Of a DNA stretch of 49,977 bases, positions 1 through 6,882 are shown piece after piece. The notes beneath the pieces were generated by a model that was given only the letters and a program-made list of their open reading frames with translations, did not search any database and was not told the DNA's origin. Position numbers and translations under genes: made by a program. Source of the DNA: Tabrizicola sp. (GTDB taxonomy: Bacteria > Pseudomonadota > Alphaproteobacteria > Rhodobacterales > Rhodobacteraceae); NCBI RefSeq assembly GCF_016792905.1, contig NZ_JAEULP010000039.1:1-49977 (forward strand), read 5' to 3'. Each line of letters opens with the position of its first letter. The first letter of the stretch is position 1.

Positions 1-10
1 TCTCTTCTCC

Positions 11-129
11 GGTCTGGTGGTCATAGCAAGCACAAAACTCCCGATCCCATCCCGAACTCGGCCGATAAGTGTGCCTACGCCAATGGTACTGCGTCTCAAG
101 ACGTGGGAGAGTAGGTCGCCGCCAGACCT
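11..129 (+). rRNA. rrf: 5S ribosomal RNA
   Basis: The segment has the bacterial 5S rRNA layout. The 5' GGTCTGG (11-17) pairs with CCAGACC (122-128) as helix I, and the conserved CCGATCCCATCCCGAACTCG block lies near 42-61. The GGGAGAGTAGGTC region follows near 105-117. It is about 119 nt, normal for the family. The window therefore opens at the 3' end of an rRNA operon whose 16S and 23S genes lie upstream, outside the window. A tRNA-fMet follows 69 nt later, the usual order in Rhodobacteraceae. Confidence 0.95.
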
Positions 130-198
130 GAAAAGAGACAATCTCACTCCATACGATGACAACCCCCCGATCGCACTCCAAGCCCTCGGGACAACGGA

Positions 199-500
<302 letters not shown>

Positions 501-1025
501 CTACGCCTGACCGCCCTTGGGCGCGTCGCCCGACAGGAAGGGCATGATCCGCGCGACGATGGCCGCCAGCGGCTGGTCGATGTCGACGGTCAGCGCTTCG
601 TCCGGACCCGGGGCCTCCAGCGCCGCAAACTGGCTGTTGAGCAGGGAAACCGGCATGTAGTGGCCCTCCCGCTTCGCCATGCGGCCCTCGATCACCTTGC
701 GGCTGCCGGACAGGTGGACAAAGCGGACCGGCCCGTCGACACCCCGGCGAATGCGGTCCCGGTAGGCCCGTTTCAGCGCGGAACATCCGACGATCACCGG
801 GGCCTCGCTCGCCAGCACCGTCGCCACGCAGTCAAGCCAGGGCCAGCGGTCGGCATCGGTCAGCGGAATTCCGGCCCGCATCCTTTCGACATTCGCGGGC
901 GGATGAAGATCGTCGCCGTCGACATAGGGCAGGCCGAGTGCTGCTGACATTGCCTCGCCCACCGAGGACTTGCCGCAGCCGGCGACGCCCATGATCACGG
1001 CTCGAAGGGCTGGCTGACGTGTCAT
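501..1025 (-). CDS. gntK: Gluconokinase
   Basis: Phosphorylates D-gluconate to 6-phosphogluconate in the cytoplasm, feeding the Entner-Doudoroff or pentose phosphate route. The 174-aa product has a Walker A GVAGCGKSS (13-21), the substrate-side DGDDLHP (36-42), CSALKRAYRD and the REGHY block, all standard for the GntK shikimate-kinase-like fold, and the usual length. The ATG (1023-1025) overlaps the TGA of the upstream dehydrogenase as ATGA, so the two are translationally coupled. The frame stays open further upstream, but that part only shadows the dehydrogenase in another frame. Confidence 0.93.
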   Translation of the reverse strand: MTRQPALRAVIMGVAGCGKSSVGEAMSAALGLPYVDGDDLHPPANVERMRAGIPLTDADRWPWLDCVATVLASEAPVIVGCSALKRAYRDRIRRGVDGPVRFVHLSGSRKVIEGRMAKREGHYMPVSLLNSQFAALEAPGPDEALTVDIDQPLAAIVARIMPFLSGDAPKGGQA

Positions 1026-1777
1026 AGCGAGGCCGTGATCCCGCCGTCCACATAGAGCACATGGCCATTGACGAAACTGGAGGCGTCGGAGGCCAGGAAG
1101 ATGCAGGCGCCGACCAGTTCCTCGACCTTGCCCCAGCGTCCGGCGGGGGTGCGCCTTTCCAGCCAGTCCGTGAAGGCAGGGTCGGCAACCAGCGCGGCGT
1201 TGAGCGGCGTGTCGAAATAGCCTGGGGCCAGCGCGTTGCATTGCAGGCCGTGCCGGGCCCAGTCTGCCGCCATCCCCTTGGTCAGGTTGCCGACCGCACC
1301 CTTGGTGGCCGTGTAGGGCGCGATGGAGGGGCGGGCAAGCGCTGTCTGGACGCTGGCAATGTTGATGATCTTGCCACGCCCGCGCCCGATCATGTGGCGG
1401 GCCACCGCCTGGCCGACATGGAAGACGCTGGCGATATTGGTCTGGAGCAACCGCTCGAACGCTTCCTCCGGGAAATCCTCGAGCGGGGCGCGATGCTGCG
1501 TCCCCGCGTTGTTGACCAGGATGTCGATCGGGCCGATGTCCGCCTCGAAGCTGTCGATGCTGCTGCGGACGGCGGCATGGTCGGTTGCATCGAAGGCGAG
1601 CGTCAGGGCGCCCGGAATCTCAAGCGCGGCTTCCGTCAACCTGGCCCGGTCCCGTGCGTTCAAGATTACTGTTGCGCCAGCCGCCGCCAGGCCCTTTGCC
1701 AGCGCCAAGCCGATGCCCTGCGATGATCCGGTGATCAGCGCCCGGCGGCCTGTCAGGTCGAAAAGTCCCGATTCCAA
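1022..1777 (-). CDS. idnO: Gluconate 5-dehydrogenase (SDR family)
   Basis: A 251-aa short-chain dehydrogenase that should interconvert 5-keto-D-gluconate and D-gluconate with NAD(P)H. Visible SDR marks are the TGSSQGIG cofactor loop (16-23), NNAG (89-92), Asn114, Ser142, Tyr155 and Lys159. The C-terminal half matches Gno/IdnO-type enzymes. The start codon is TTG (1775-1777) with GGAGGAGGG about 5-9 nt upstream, and no closer ATG exists. It is the first gene of a two-gene operon with gntK (ATGA overlap), so the pair channels ketogluconate to 6-phosphogluconate. Substrate is assigned from this pairing as well as from sequence. Confidence 0.85.
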   Translation of the reverse strand: MESGLFDLTGRRALITGSSQGIGLALAKGLAAAGATVILNARDRARLTEAALEIPGALTLAFDATDHAAVRSSIDSFEADIGPIDILVNNAGTQHRAPLEDFPEEAFERLLQTNIASVFHVGQAVARHMIGRGRGKIINIASVQTALARPSIAPYTATKGAVGNLTKGMAADWARHGLQCNALAPGYFDTPLNAALVADPAFTDWLERRTPAGRWGKVEELVGACIFLASDASSFVNGHVLYVDGGITASL

Positions 1778-1932
1778 CCCGGCCCTCCTCCGTTGCTTCC
1801 GACAGGGCGAAGCGGGTCATTCATGTTTTCCCCAACACTTCGAGTCAAGTGCCGCGGCCGCCTAGGGGGTGTGACCGGCCGGGAGCAGCGGCCAAGACGT
1901 GCAACGGCCCCGGTGTGGAACCGCAATAGCAA
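1778..1932. promoter_or_regulatory. Upstream region of the gluconate operon
   Basis: About 155 nt between the TTG start of the dehydrogenase and the terminator of the next gene. It must carry the operon promoter. A short inverted repeat CACTT-N6-AAGTG (1836-1851) could be an operator, but no regulator gene lies beside it and no clear -35/-10 pair stands out. Confidence 0.25.
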
Positions 1933-1960
1933 GGGGCCAGCGGCTTGCACCGCTGGCCCC
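1933..1960 (-). terminator. Rho-independent terminator of the secreted-protein gene
   Basis: Perfect 11-bp stem GGGGCCAGCGG/CCGCTGGCCCC with a 6-nt loop, 22 nt past the stop codon of the gene ending at 1982. On the minus strand it is followed by TTGCTATT, a weak U-rich tail. Confidence 0.7.
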
Positions 1961-1981
1961 CGGAAGGACCTGTCGGCTAGA

Positions 1982-2803
1982 TCAGTTCGTCATCAGGTAA
2001 TAGCTGTTCCGAGACCCGCCCATGTTCTGCACGGTGACGTAGAAATAGCCATCCCAGGCCGGGGTCCAGTCGCAGTAGAGCTTGTCCGACCAGCTGACGT
2101 CATAGCAGATCACGTTGCCATTCTCGTCGGTCACTGCCACGTCCAGGTTCGCGTCGCCGTCGCCGACGATGGCGACCTCGGCGTAGGAGTTGCCGTAGTA
2201 GGGGATTTCCCAGACATCGGTCTGGCCCGAGGGCAGGCGCGACAGCCATTCGACCGCCCCGCCGATCCGGCCCCGGCCGGTTTCGGCCTTGGCATCCTCG
2301 ATCAGGCCCAGCAGAGCCTCGTCATCCGCCGCCAGTTCCGTGGCCTTGGCGAACATCGCATCCGCCGTCACCGGGGCGTCGGCGGCGCCCTCATCCTCGT
2401 TGGCGGCGTTGAAGAAGGTAGCCTTCGATACAGCGCGCGGGCTGCCGTCGTTCATCATCGGCGCAGGCGCGGCGGGGGCGGCTGGGGCGGCCTTCTTGCG
2501 CAGGCTTTCCTGGTCGCCTTCGGCAAAGGCGATCTTGGCCGGATCAAGCGCCGCGGCTTCGGCGGTCTTCACCTCGACCGAGGCCGCCAGCTTGGCGGCG
2601 GCCAGCACAGTGACGGCATCGCCCTGCGCAACCCCCAGCGCGTACAACTCCTGCGCCAGGCCCATCGTCGAGGCTGCGCCGGGTGCGGCACCTTCGGCGG
2701 CAGCGCCGACGTTCACGCCGGTCTTGTCCTGCGCAAGAACGGGCAGGGTCAGCGCCGCAACGGCTGTGGTGGCAAGGATCAGCGAAAGGGATTTGATCGA
2801 CAT
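1982..2803 (-). CDS. Secreted protein of unknown function, paralog 1
   Basis: I do not recognise a named family. The 273-aa product has a clear signal peptide (1-24, cleavage near VLA-Q). A helical segment with GLAQELYALGVAQGD (48-62) comes next, then an Ala/Pro-rich linker (about 104-118). The C-terminal beta-rich domain (about 195-273) has two cysteines spaced C-x10-C (233, 244), probably a disulfide, and ends in NSYYLMTN. This domain resembles pre-peptidase C-terminal type beta sandwiches in its DGDANLDVAVTDENG pattern, which is only an inference. The next gene upstream encodes a clear paralog with the same architecture. The product should act in the periplasm or outside the cell. Confidence 0.75.
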   Translation of the reverse strand: MSIKSLSLILATTAVAALTLPVLAQDKTGVNVGAAAEGAAPGAASTMGLAQELYALGVAQGDAVTVLAAAKLAASVEVKTAEAAALDPAKIAFAEGDQESLRKKAAPAAPAAPAPMMNDGSPRAVSKATFFNAANEDEGAADAPVTADAMFAKATELAADDEALLGLIEDAKAETGRGRIGGAVEWLSRLPSGQTDVWEIPYYGNSYAEVAIVGDGDANLDVAVTDENGNVICYDVSWSDKLYCDWTPAWDGYFYVTVQNMGGSRNSYYLMTN

Positions 2804-2887
2804 GGCGGGTCCTATGGGTTGACCAGCCCGGAATGGGCCGGAATGTCAGGATCATTGCAGGCGATCACGCGATTGAGAAGGTGGCAA

Positions 2888-2910
2888 AATGTGACAAATT
2901 CCGTCACCTG
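2888..2910. promoter_or_regulatory. Inverted repeat GTGAC-N7-GTCAC between the paralog genes
   Basis: GTGAC (2891-2895) and GTCAC (2903-2907) form a small dyad about 85-110 nt upstream of the downstream paralog and just after the stop of the upstream one. It could be an operator or part of a promoter. No T run follows, so it is not a strong terminator. Confidence 0.3.
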
Positions 2911-2912
2911 CA

Positions 2913-3593
2913 TCAGTTGCCGATCAGCTGGTAGCTGTTCCACTCCGCCCCGGTGTTCGTCACCTGCACGATGAAGAACCCGTTGCGCGCCGGGGTGAAC
3001 CGGCACAGCGCCGGGTCAAGCGCGGGCGGGCGGGTGCAGACAACCGCGCCGGAATCGTCGGCCACGGTCAACCCCAGGGCCGTGCCGCCATCGCCCAGCA
3101 CCGCGATCTCGACAGGGACCGCACCGGACAGCGGCATCCGCCAATCGTCCGCAGCCCCGCCATCCAGAGCCGCGGCTGCGACCGTCACAACCGGCACCCT
3201 GCCATGCGGCACCTGCGCGTCCAGATCATAGGCCAGATCCTGCAGGTTCGGGTCGTCGATCGCCATCCCGTGCAGCACTGCCAGGGCCGCGTCACTGCCC
3301 GGATCTGGCGGTCCCGCGCGCTCGGGCGCGGGGGCCGGGATCGCTTCGGCCTCGGTCAGCCGGTCCCAGCCAAGGGCCGGGCGGGTGGTGACGCCCCGGG
3401 CCAGCCGGATCGCGGCCAGAAGCAGCATCGGGTCGCCGCTGGCGCTGGCCATCCGGTAGGTGCGATGCGCCAGGACCAGCTGGCTCGCCGCGCCCGGGCC
3501 CCCCGCACCCTCGGCGGCAAGGTTCGGTGCTTCGGCAAGGGCGGGTCCAAGGCCCAGGAAGAGGCACAGGAACAGGGCAAGACGGCGCGGCAT
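2913..3593 (-). CDS. Secreted protein of unknown function, paralog 2
   Basis: A 226-aa exported protein with signal peptide 1-20 (ending PALA-E). It shares with its downstream neighbour the helical block SQLVLAHRTYRMASASGD (38-54) and a C-terminal domain with C186-x10-C197, TPARNGFFIVQVTNTG and the end WNSYQLIGN. The two differ a lot in the linker, so the duplication is old. The ATG at 3591-3593 opens directly onto the signal peptide; the frame is open further upstream but gives no sensible N-terminus. It is divergent from argE across 114 nt. Function is unknown. Confidence 0.72.
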   Translation of the reverse strand: MPRRLALFLCLFLGLGPALAEAPNLAAEGAGGPGAASQLVLAHRTYRMASASGDPMLLLAAIRLARGVTTRPALGWDRLTEAEAIPAPAPERAGPPDPGSDAALAVLHGMAIDDPNLQDLAYDLDAQVPHGRVPVVTVAAAALDGGAADDWRMPLSGAVPVEIAVLGDGGTALGLTVADDSGAVVCTRPPALDPALCRFTPARNGFFIVQVTNTGAEWNSYQLIGN

Positions 3594-3707
3594 CGGCGGG
3601 CTTTCGGCAATGTGCCGCGACCTTGGCAAAGCCGGGCGGCAGGGACAAGACGGGAAAGCTTCCGGCCGCCCCGGTTTCGCGGTAGCACGGGTCAAACGGA
3701 GGGGAAC

Positions 3708-4856
3708 ATGCGCGAAATACTGGAACGGCTCCTGGCCTTCGACACGGTGAGTTCAAAGCCGAACATCGCGCTGATGGACTATGTGAAGGGCCTTCTCGAA
3801 GGCGCGGGGCTGATCGTGACGCTGGTCCCCGATCCGTCGGGTGGCAAGGCGAACCTCTTTGCCTCGACCGGGCCGGAAGGGGCGCAGGGCGTGATGCTGT
3901 CGGGGCACACCGACGTCGTGCCGGTCGAAGGCCAGGTCTGGACCAAGCCCCCCTTCGCGCTGACCGAGGCGGACGGGCGCTACTACGGGCGCGGGGCGGC
4001 GGACATGAAGGGCTTCGTCGCCTGCGCCATCGAGGCGATGGTCGACGCCGCGCGCCGCCCGCTGACGGTGCCGCTGCATCTCGCCCTGTCCTATGACGAG
4101 GAGATCGGGTGCATGGGGGTGCGGTCGCTGATCGACCTTCTGGCAGCGGCCCCGGTGAAGCCGCGCTTCTGCATCGTGGGGGAGCCGACGGGGATGCAGG
4201 TCGCGACCGGCCACAAGGGAAAGATCGCGCTGCGGGCGACCTGCACCGGGCGGGAGGGGCATTCGGCCCTTGCCCCGCTGGCCCTGAATGCGCTGCATCT
4301 GGCGGCCGATTTTCTGGGGGCGGTGCGACGCCTGCAGGCCGAGGTTGCCGCGACGGGGCTGAAGGACGGGGACTATGACGTGCCCTATTCGACGCTGCAT
4401 GTGGGGAAGATGTCGGGGGGGGTGCAGGTCAATATCGTGCCGAACCATGCGGTGCTGGATTTCGAGATCCGGTCCCTGGCGGGGGAAGACGTCGCGGGCC
4501 TGATCGCCCGGCTGGAGGCCGAGGCCGAGGCCATTGTCGCACCGCTGCGGGCGGAGTTCCCGGAGGCGGCGATCAAGGTGGAGCGGCTCTGGGACTATCC
4601 CGGCCTTGGCACGCCGTCGGATGCGGCGGTGGTGAATTTCGTCAAGGGGCTGACCGGGGCGAACGGGACGATCAAGGTGGCCTTCGGGACCGAGGGTGGC
4701 CTCTTCGACGCCCGGCTCGGGGTGCCGACAGTGATCTGCGGGCCGGGGTCGATGGCCCAGGGTCACAAACCGGACGAATTCGTTGCGGTCGAGCAGATCG
4801 AGCGCTGCCGGGGGATGCTGGCAGCGCTGGTCGGGCGGCTGGAGGCGGGGTGGTAG
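3708..4856 (+). CDS. argE: Acetylornithine deacetylase (M20 family)
   Basis: Removes the acetyl group from N2-acetylornithine in arginine biosynthesis. The 382-aa product shows all M20 metal-site motifs: SGHTDVVP with His67 and Asp69, GRGAADMKG with Asp99, DEEIGC with the catalytic Glu131 and Glu132, GEPT, and QGHKPDE near the C-terminus. A dimerisation domain sits in the middle. The ATG has a GGAGGGG ribosome site 4-10 nt before it; an upstream open extension is not supported. The length matches ArgE. Related M20 deacylases cannot be fully excluded, but the N-terminal FDTVSSKPN pattern fits ArgE. Confidence 0.88.
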   Translation: MREILERLLAFDTVSSKPNIALMDYVKGLLEGAGLIVTLVPDPSGGKANLFASTGPEGAQGVMLSGHTDVVPVEGQVWTKPPFALTEADGRYYGRGAADMKGFVACAIEAMVDAARRPLTVPLHLALSYDEEIGCMGVRSLIDLLAAAPVKPRFCIVGEPTGMQVATGHKGKIALRATCTGREGHSALAPLALNALHLAADFLGAVRRLQAEVAATGLKDGDYDVPYSTLHVGKMSGGVQVNIVPNHAVLDFEIRSLAGEDVAGLIARLEAEAEAIVAPLRAEFPEAAIKVERLWDYPGLGTPSDAAVVNFVKGLTGANGTIKVAFGTEGGLFDARLGVPTVICGPGSMAQGHKPDEFVAVEQIERCRGMLAALVGRLEAGW

Positions 4857-4860
4857 ATCG

Positions 4861-4930
4861 GACTGTCCACGGTGGACAGATTTTCGGTGCCTTTGAAATC
4901 AAATGGTTGGGCGCGGCCGTTAGGAGTATT
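4861..4930. repeat. Dispersed palindromic repeat, copy 1
   Basis: Starts with CTGTCCAC-G-GTGGACAG (4863-4879), 8-bp arms with a 1-nt centre, followed by about 50 nt that includes TGAAATCAA and GCGGCCGTTAGGA. A second copy at 16394-16460 matches along most of its length. Both copies begin a few bases after the stop codon of a plus-strand gene and before a convergent minus-strand gene. No protein is encoded. Confidence 0.75.
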
Positions 4931-4996
4931 TTTACGGTTCAGGGTTCGCGGGAGACGGCCATGGACGGCACGGTGGAGGCTTGAGAGGAAAGGCGC

Positions 4997-5050
4997 GTGG
5001 GCAAATTGCCCACCCTACCTGCGGCTGCAGAGGATGGGCATTTTGCCCAT
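4997..5050. repeat. Two palindromes of the GGGCA type with a CCCTAC tail
   Basis: GTGGGCAA-A-TTGCCCAC (4997-5013) is followed by CCTAC, and ATGGGCA-TTT-TGCCCAT lies at 5034-5050. The first resembles the palindromes at 27248 and 31066, which also end in CACCCT or ACCCTAC. They fill the gap between the ends of argE and the DUF1287 gene and may act as bidirectional terminators or REP-like elements. Confidence 0.55.
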
Positions 5051-5068
5051 GTCTTGCGGAAAGCCGGA

Positions 5069-5689
5069 TCAGTCGGCCAGCGCCTTAAGCCGCCTGGCCT
5101 GATCCTTGCCGATCCGGTAGTGCCCGGTCATCGGATAGGCGAAGAGGATGTCTTCCTCCTGCGCGCCGCGGCCGATGTTGTGCAAGACCAGCGGCGTGCC
5201 ATCCGCCGTAAGGCGGTCCGACACGATGCCGATGTGGTCGAGGTTGCCGGGAAGCGTCCAGGTGACGATGTCGCCGGGAAGATAGGGCGTCGGGCCTTCT
5301 TCCAGTGGCACCTCGGCGCCGATATGGGCGAAGAGTGTCCGCAGGTTCGGCACCCGGCGGTGGTCGATGTTGCGGTCGGTCGAGGTCAGGCCCCAAAGGC
5401 CCGGATAGGCCGCGAAATCGGCCTGCATGTCGCGGTTCACCGCGAGTTGCAGGTCGATCCCCCAGCCATCGCGCAGGGCGCGGATCACCACGTCGGTGCA
5501 GACTCCCCGGTCGCGCGGCACATCACCACCGGGGAAGGTGAGCTTCGCATAGGCCGGGTCGTAGATCACCGTCACGCCCACCTGCGCGCGCGCGGCGGCG
5601 GTCAGCCGCGACGGTTCGGATCCCGCAAGGGCGGGGGCGGCAAGGGCGAGCGAGAGGATCAGGACAAGGCCGCGCATAGGCTGAATCAT
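5069..5689 (-). CDS. Exported DUF1287 family protein
   Basis: A 206-aa protein with a signal peptide (about 1-22) followed by a DUF1287 domain. Family marks are VIYDPAYAKLTFPGGDVP, RGVCTDVV with Cys64, GDIVTWTLPGNLDHIGIV with His152 and HNIG with His170. These three residues look like the Cys-His-His/Asn set of NlpC/P60-type peptidases or amidases, so a periplasmic peptidoglycan or peptide hydrolase is possible. That is inference from fold similarity; the family has no settled function. The ATG at 5687-5689 follows AGGGAAAGG; an internal ATG at 5677 lacks a ribosome site. Divergent from mnmH. Confidence 0.85.
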   Translation of the reverse strand: MIQPMRGLVLILSLALAAPALAGSEPSRLTAAARAQVGVTVIYDPAYAKLTFPGGDVPRDRGVCTDVVIRALRDGWGIDLQLAVNRDMQADFAAYPGLWGLTSTDRNIDHRRVPNLRTLFAHIGAEVPLEEGPTPYLPGDIVTWTLPGNLDHIGIVSDRLTADGTPLVLHNIGRGAQEEDILFAYPMTGHYRIGKDQARRLKALAD

Positions 5690-5777
5690 GCGCCTTTCCC
5701 TGCTGCAACGCGAGTGAGGATTTCCGGCGAATCGAGCGGGCTGGCGCGTTTCCGCCGGGGTCGGTAAGACTTGCGTG

Positions 5778-6827
5778 ATGGCGATCACCCTGACCTCTCT
5801 GGCCGATCTGGCGACGCATGGCTTCGATGACATCATCGACGTGCGCTCGCCCGCGGAATTTGCCGAGGATCATCTGCCGGGAGCGATCTCGCTGCCCGTG
5901 CTGGACGACGAGGAGCGGGCACGGGTCGGGACGATCTACAAGCAGGCGAGCCCGTTTTCCGCCCGCAAGATCGGCGCGGCGCTGGTGGCGAAGAATGCGT
6001 CGCTGCACTTGCAGGGGCCGCTGGCCGACAAGCCGGGAGGCTGGCGCGCACTGGTCTATTGCTGGCGGGGCGGGCAGCGGTCGGGGTCCTTCGCGACGAT
6101 CCTGGGCCAGATCGGCTGGCGGGTCGAAACGCTGGCCGGCGGCTACAAGACCTGGCGGGGACTGGTGGTGCGTGAGGTCTATGACACACCCGTCCGGGCG
6201 CCGGTGGTGGTTCTGGATGGCAATACCGGGTCGGCGAAGACCGAGGTGTTGAACCTGCTGCCGGGTTTCGGGGTGCAGGTGATCGACCTTGAGGGGCTGG
6301 CACGGCATCGTGGCTCGCTGTTCGGCGCGGTGGGGCCGCAACCTTCGCAGAAGGCCTTCGAGGGGGCGCTTGCGTTGGCTCTTGCCGGTTTGGATCCGTC
6401 GCGACCCGTCGTGATCGAGGCGGAGAGTTCGAAAATTGGCAATTGCCGCCTGCCGCCGGAGATCTGGAAGGCGATGGTCGCGGCGCCCCGGGTGGCGATT
6501 GCGGCGCCAAGGCCAGCGCGTGCAGAATATCTGGCGCGGGCCTACTGCGACCTGACGGCGGATGCGGACCGGTTGGCGGCGACGGTGGGGCTTCTCAAGC
6601 CGCTGCATTCCGCCGAGGTGATCGAGGAGTGGCTGGGGCTGGCGACCTCGGGTCAGTTCGCGGCGCTGGCGGACGGGCTGATGGAGCGGCACTATGACCC
6701 GCGCTACGGCAAGCACCGGGCGCGGATGGCGGTGCCGTTTCTTGAGGTCGGGGCGCCAGACCTGCGGTCCGAGGCTTTGCCGGGGATCGCGGCGCGGGTG
6801 GCGGAGGCGGTGAAGCGGCTGGCCTGA
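5778..6827 (+). CDS. mnmH: tRNA 2-selenouridine synthase
   Basis: Also called SelU. Converts 2-thiouridine at the wobble base of certain tRNAs to 2-selenouridine via a geranylated intermediate. The 349-aa product has an N-terminal rhodanese domain with the active Cys95 in YCWRGGQRSGS, then a P-loop GNTGSAKT (148-155) and the C-terminal domain with AESSKIGN. Length and order match the family. GTG at 5775 directly precedes ATG 5778; I choose the ATG. A selenophosphate synthase gene (selD) is not in the window. It ends just before the LexA box of dnaE2. Confidence 0.93.
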   Translation: MAITLTSLADLATHGFDDIIDVRSPAEFAEDHLPGAISLPVLDDEERARVGTIYKQASPFSARKIGAALVAKNASLHLQGPLADKPGGWRALVYCWRGGQRSGSFATILGQIGWRVETLAGGYKTWRGLVVREVYDTPVRAPVVVLDGNTGSAKTEVLNLLPGFGVQVIDLEGLARHRGSLFGAVGPQPSQKAFEGALALALAGLDPSRPVVIEAESSKIGNCRLPPEIWKAMVAAPRVAIAAPRPARAEYLARAYCDLTADADRLAATVGLLKPLHSAEVIEEWLGLATSGQFAALADGLMERHYDPRYGKHRARMAVPFLEVGAPDLRSEALPGIAARVAEAVKRLA

Positions 6828-6848
6828 GCCGGCGGAACATGGCAGTAT

Positions 6849-6863
6849 GTTCCTTCTTTGTTC
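6849..6863 (+). promoter_or_regulatory. LexA (SOS) box GTTC-N7-GTTC
   Basis: Exact match to the alphaproteobacterial LexA operator: GTTC at 6849-6852, seven bases, GTTC at 6860-6863. It sits 20 nt upstream of the dnaE2 start, between mnmH and dnaE2. It overlaps a dyad GGAACAT-N6-ATGTTCC (6834-6853). A possible upstream ATG at 6847 falls inside the box, which argues for the later start. dnaE2 is a classic SOS gene, so the site and the gene support each other. Confidence 0.85.
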
Positions 6864-6882
6864 TGGACCTGAGTCGCCCGCC

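Noticed and set aside
6847-6882. Upstream ATG extending DnaE2 by 12 residues
   Set aside because: The ATG lies within the LexA operator, and the family N-terminus begins at ATG 6883.
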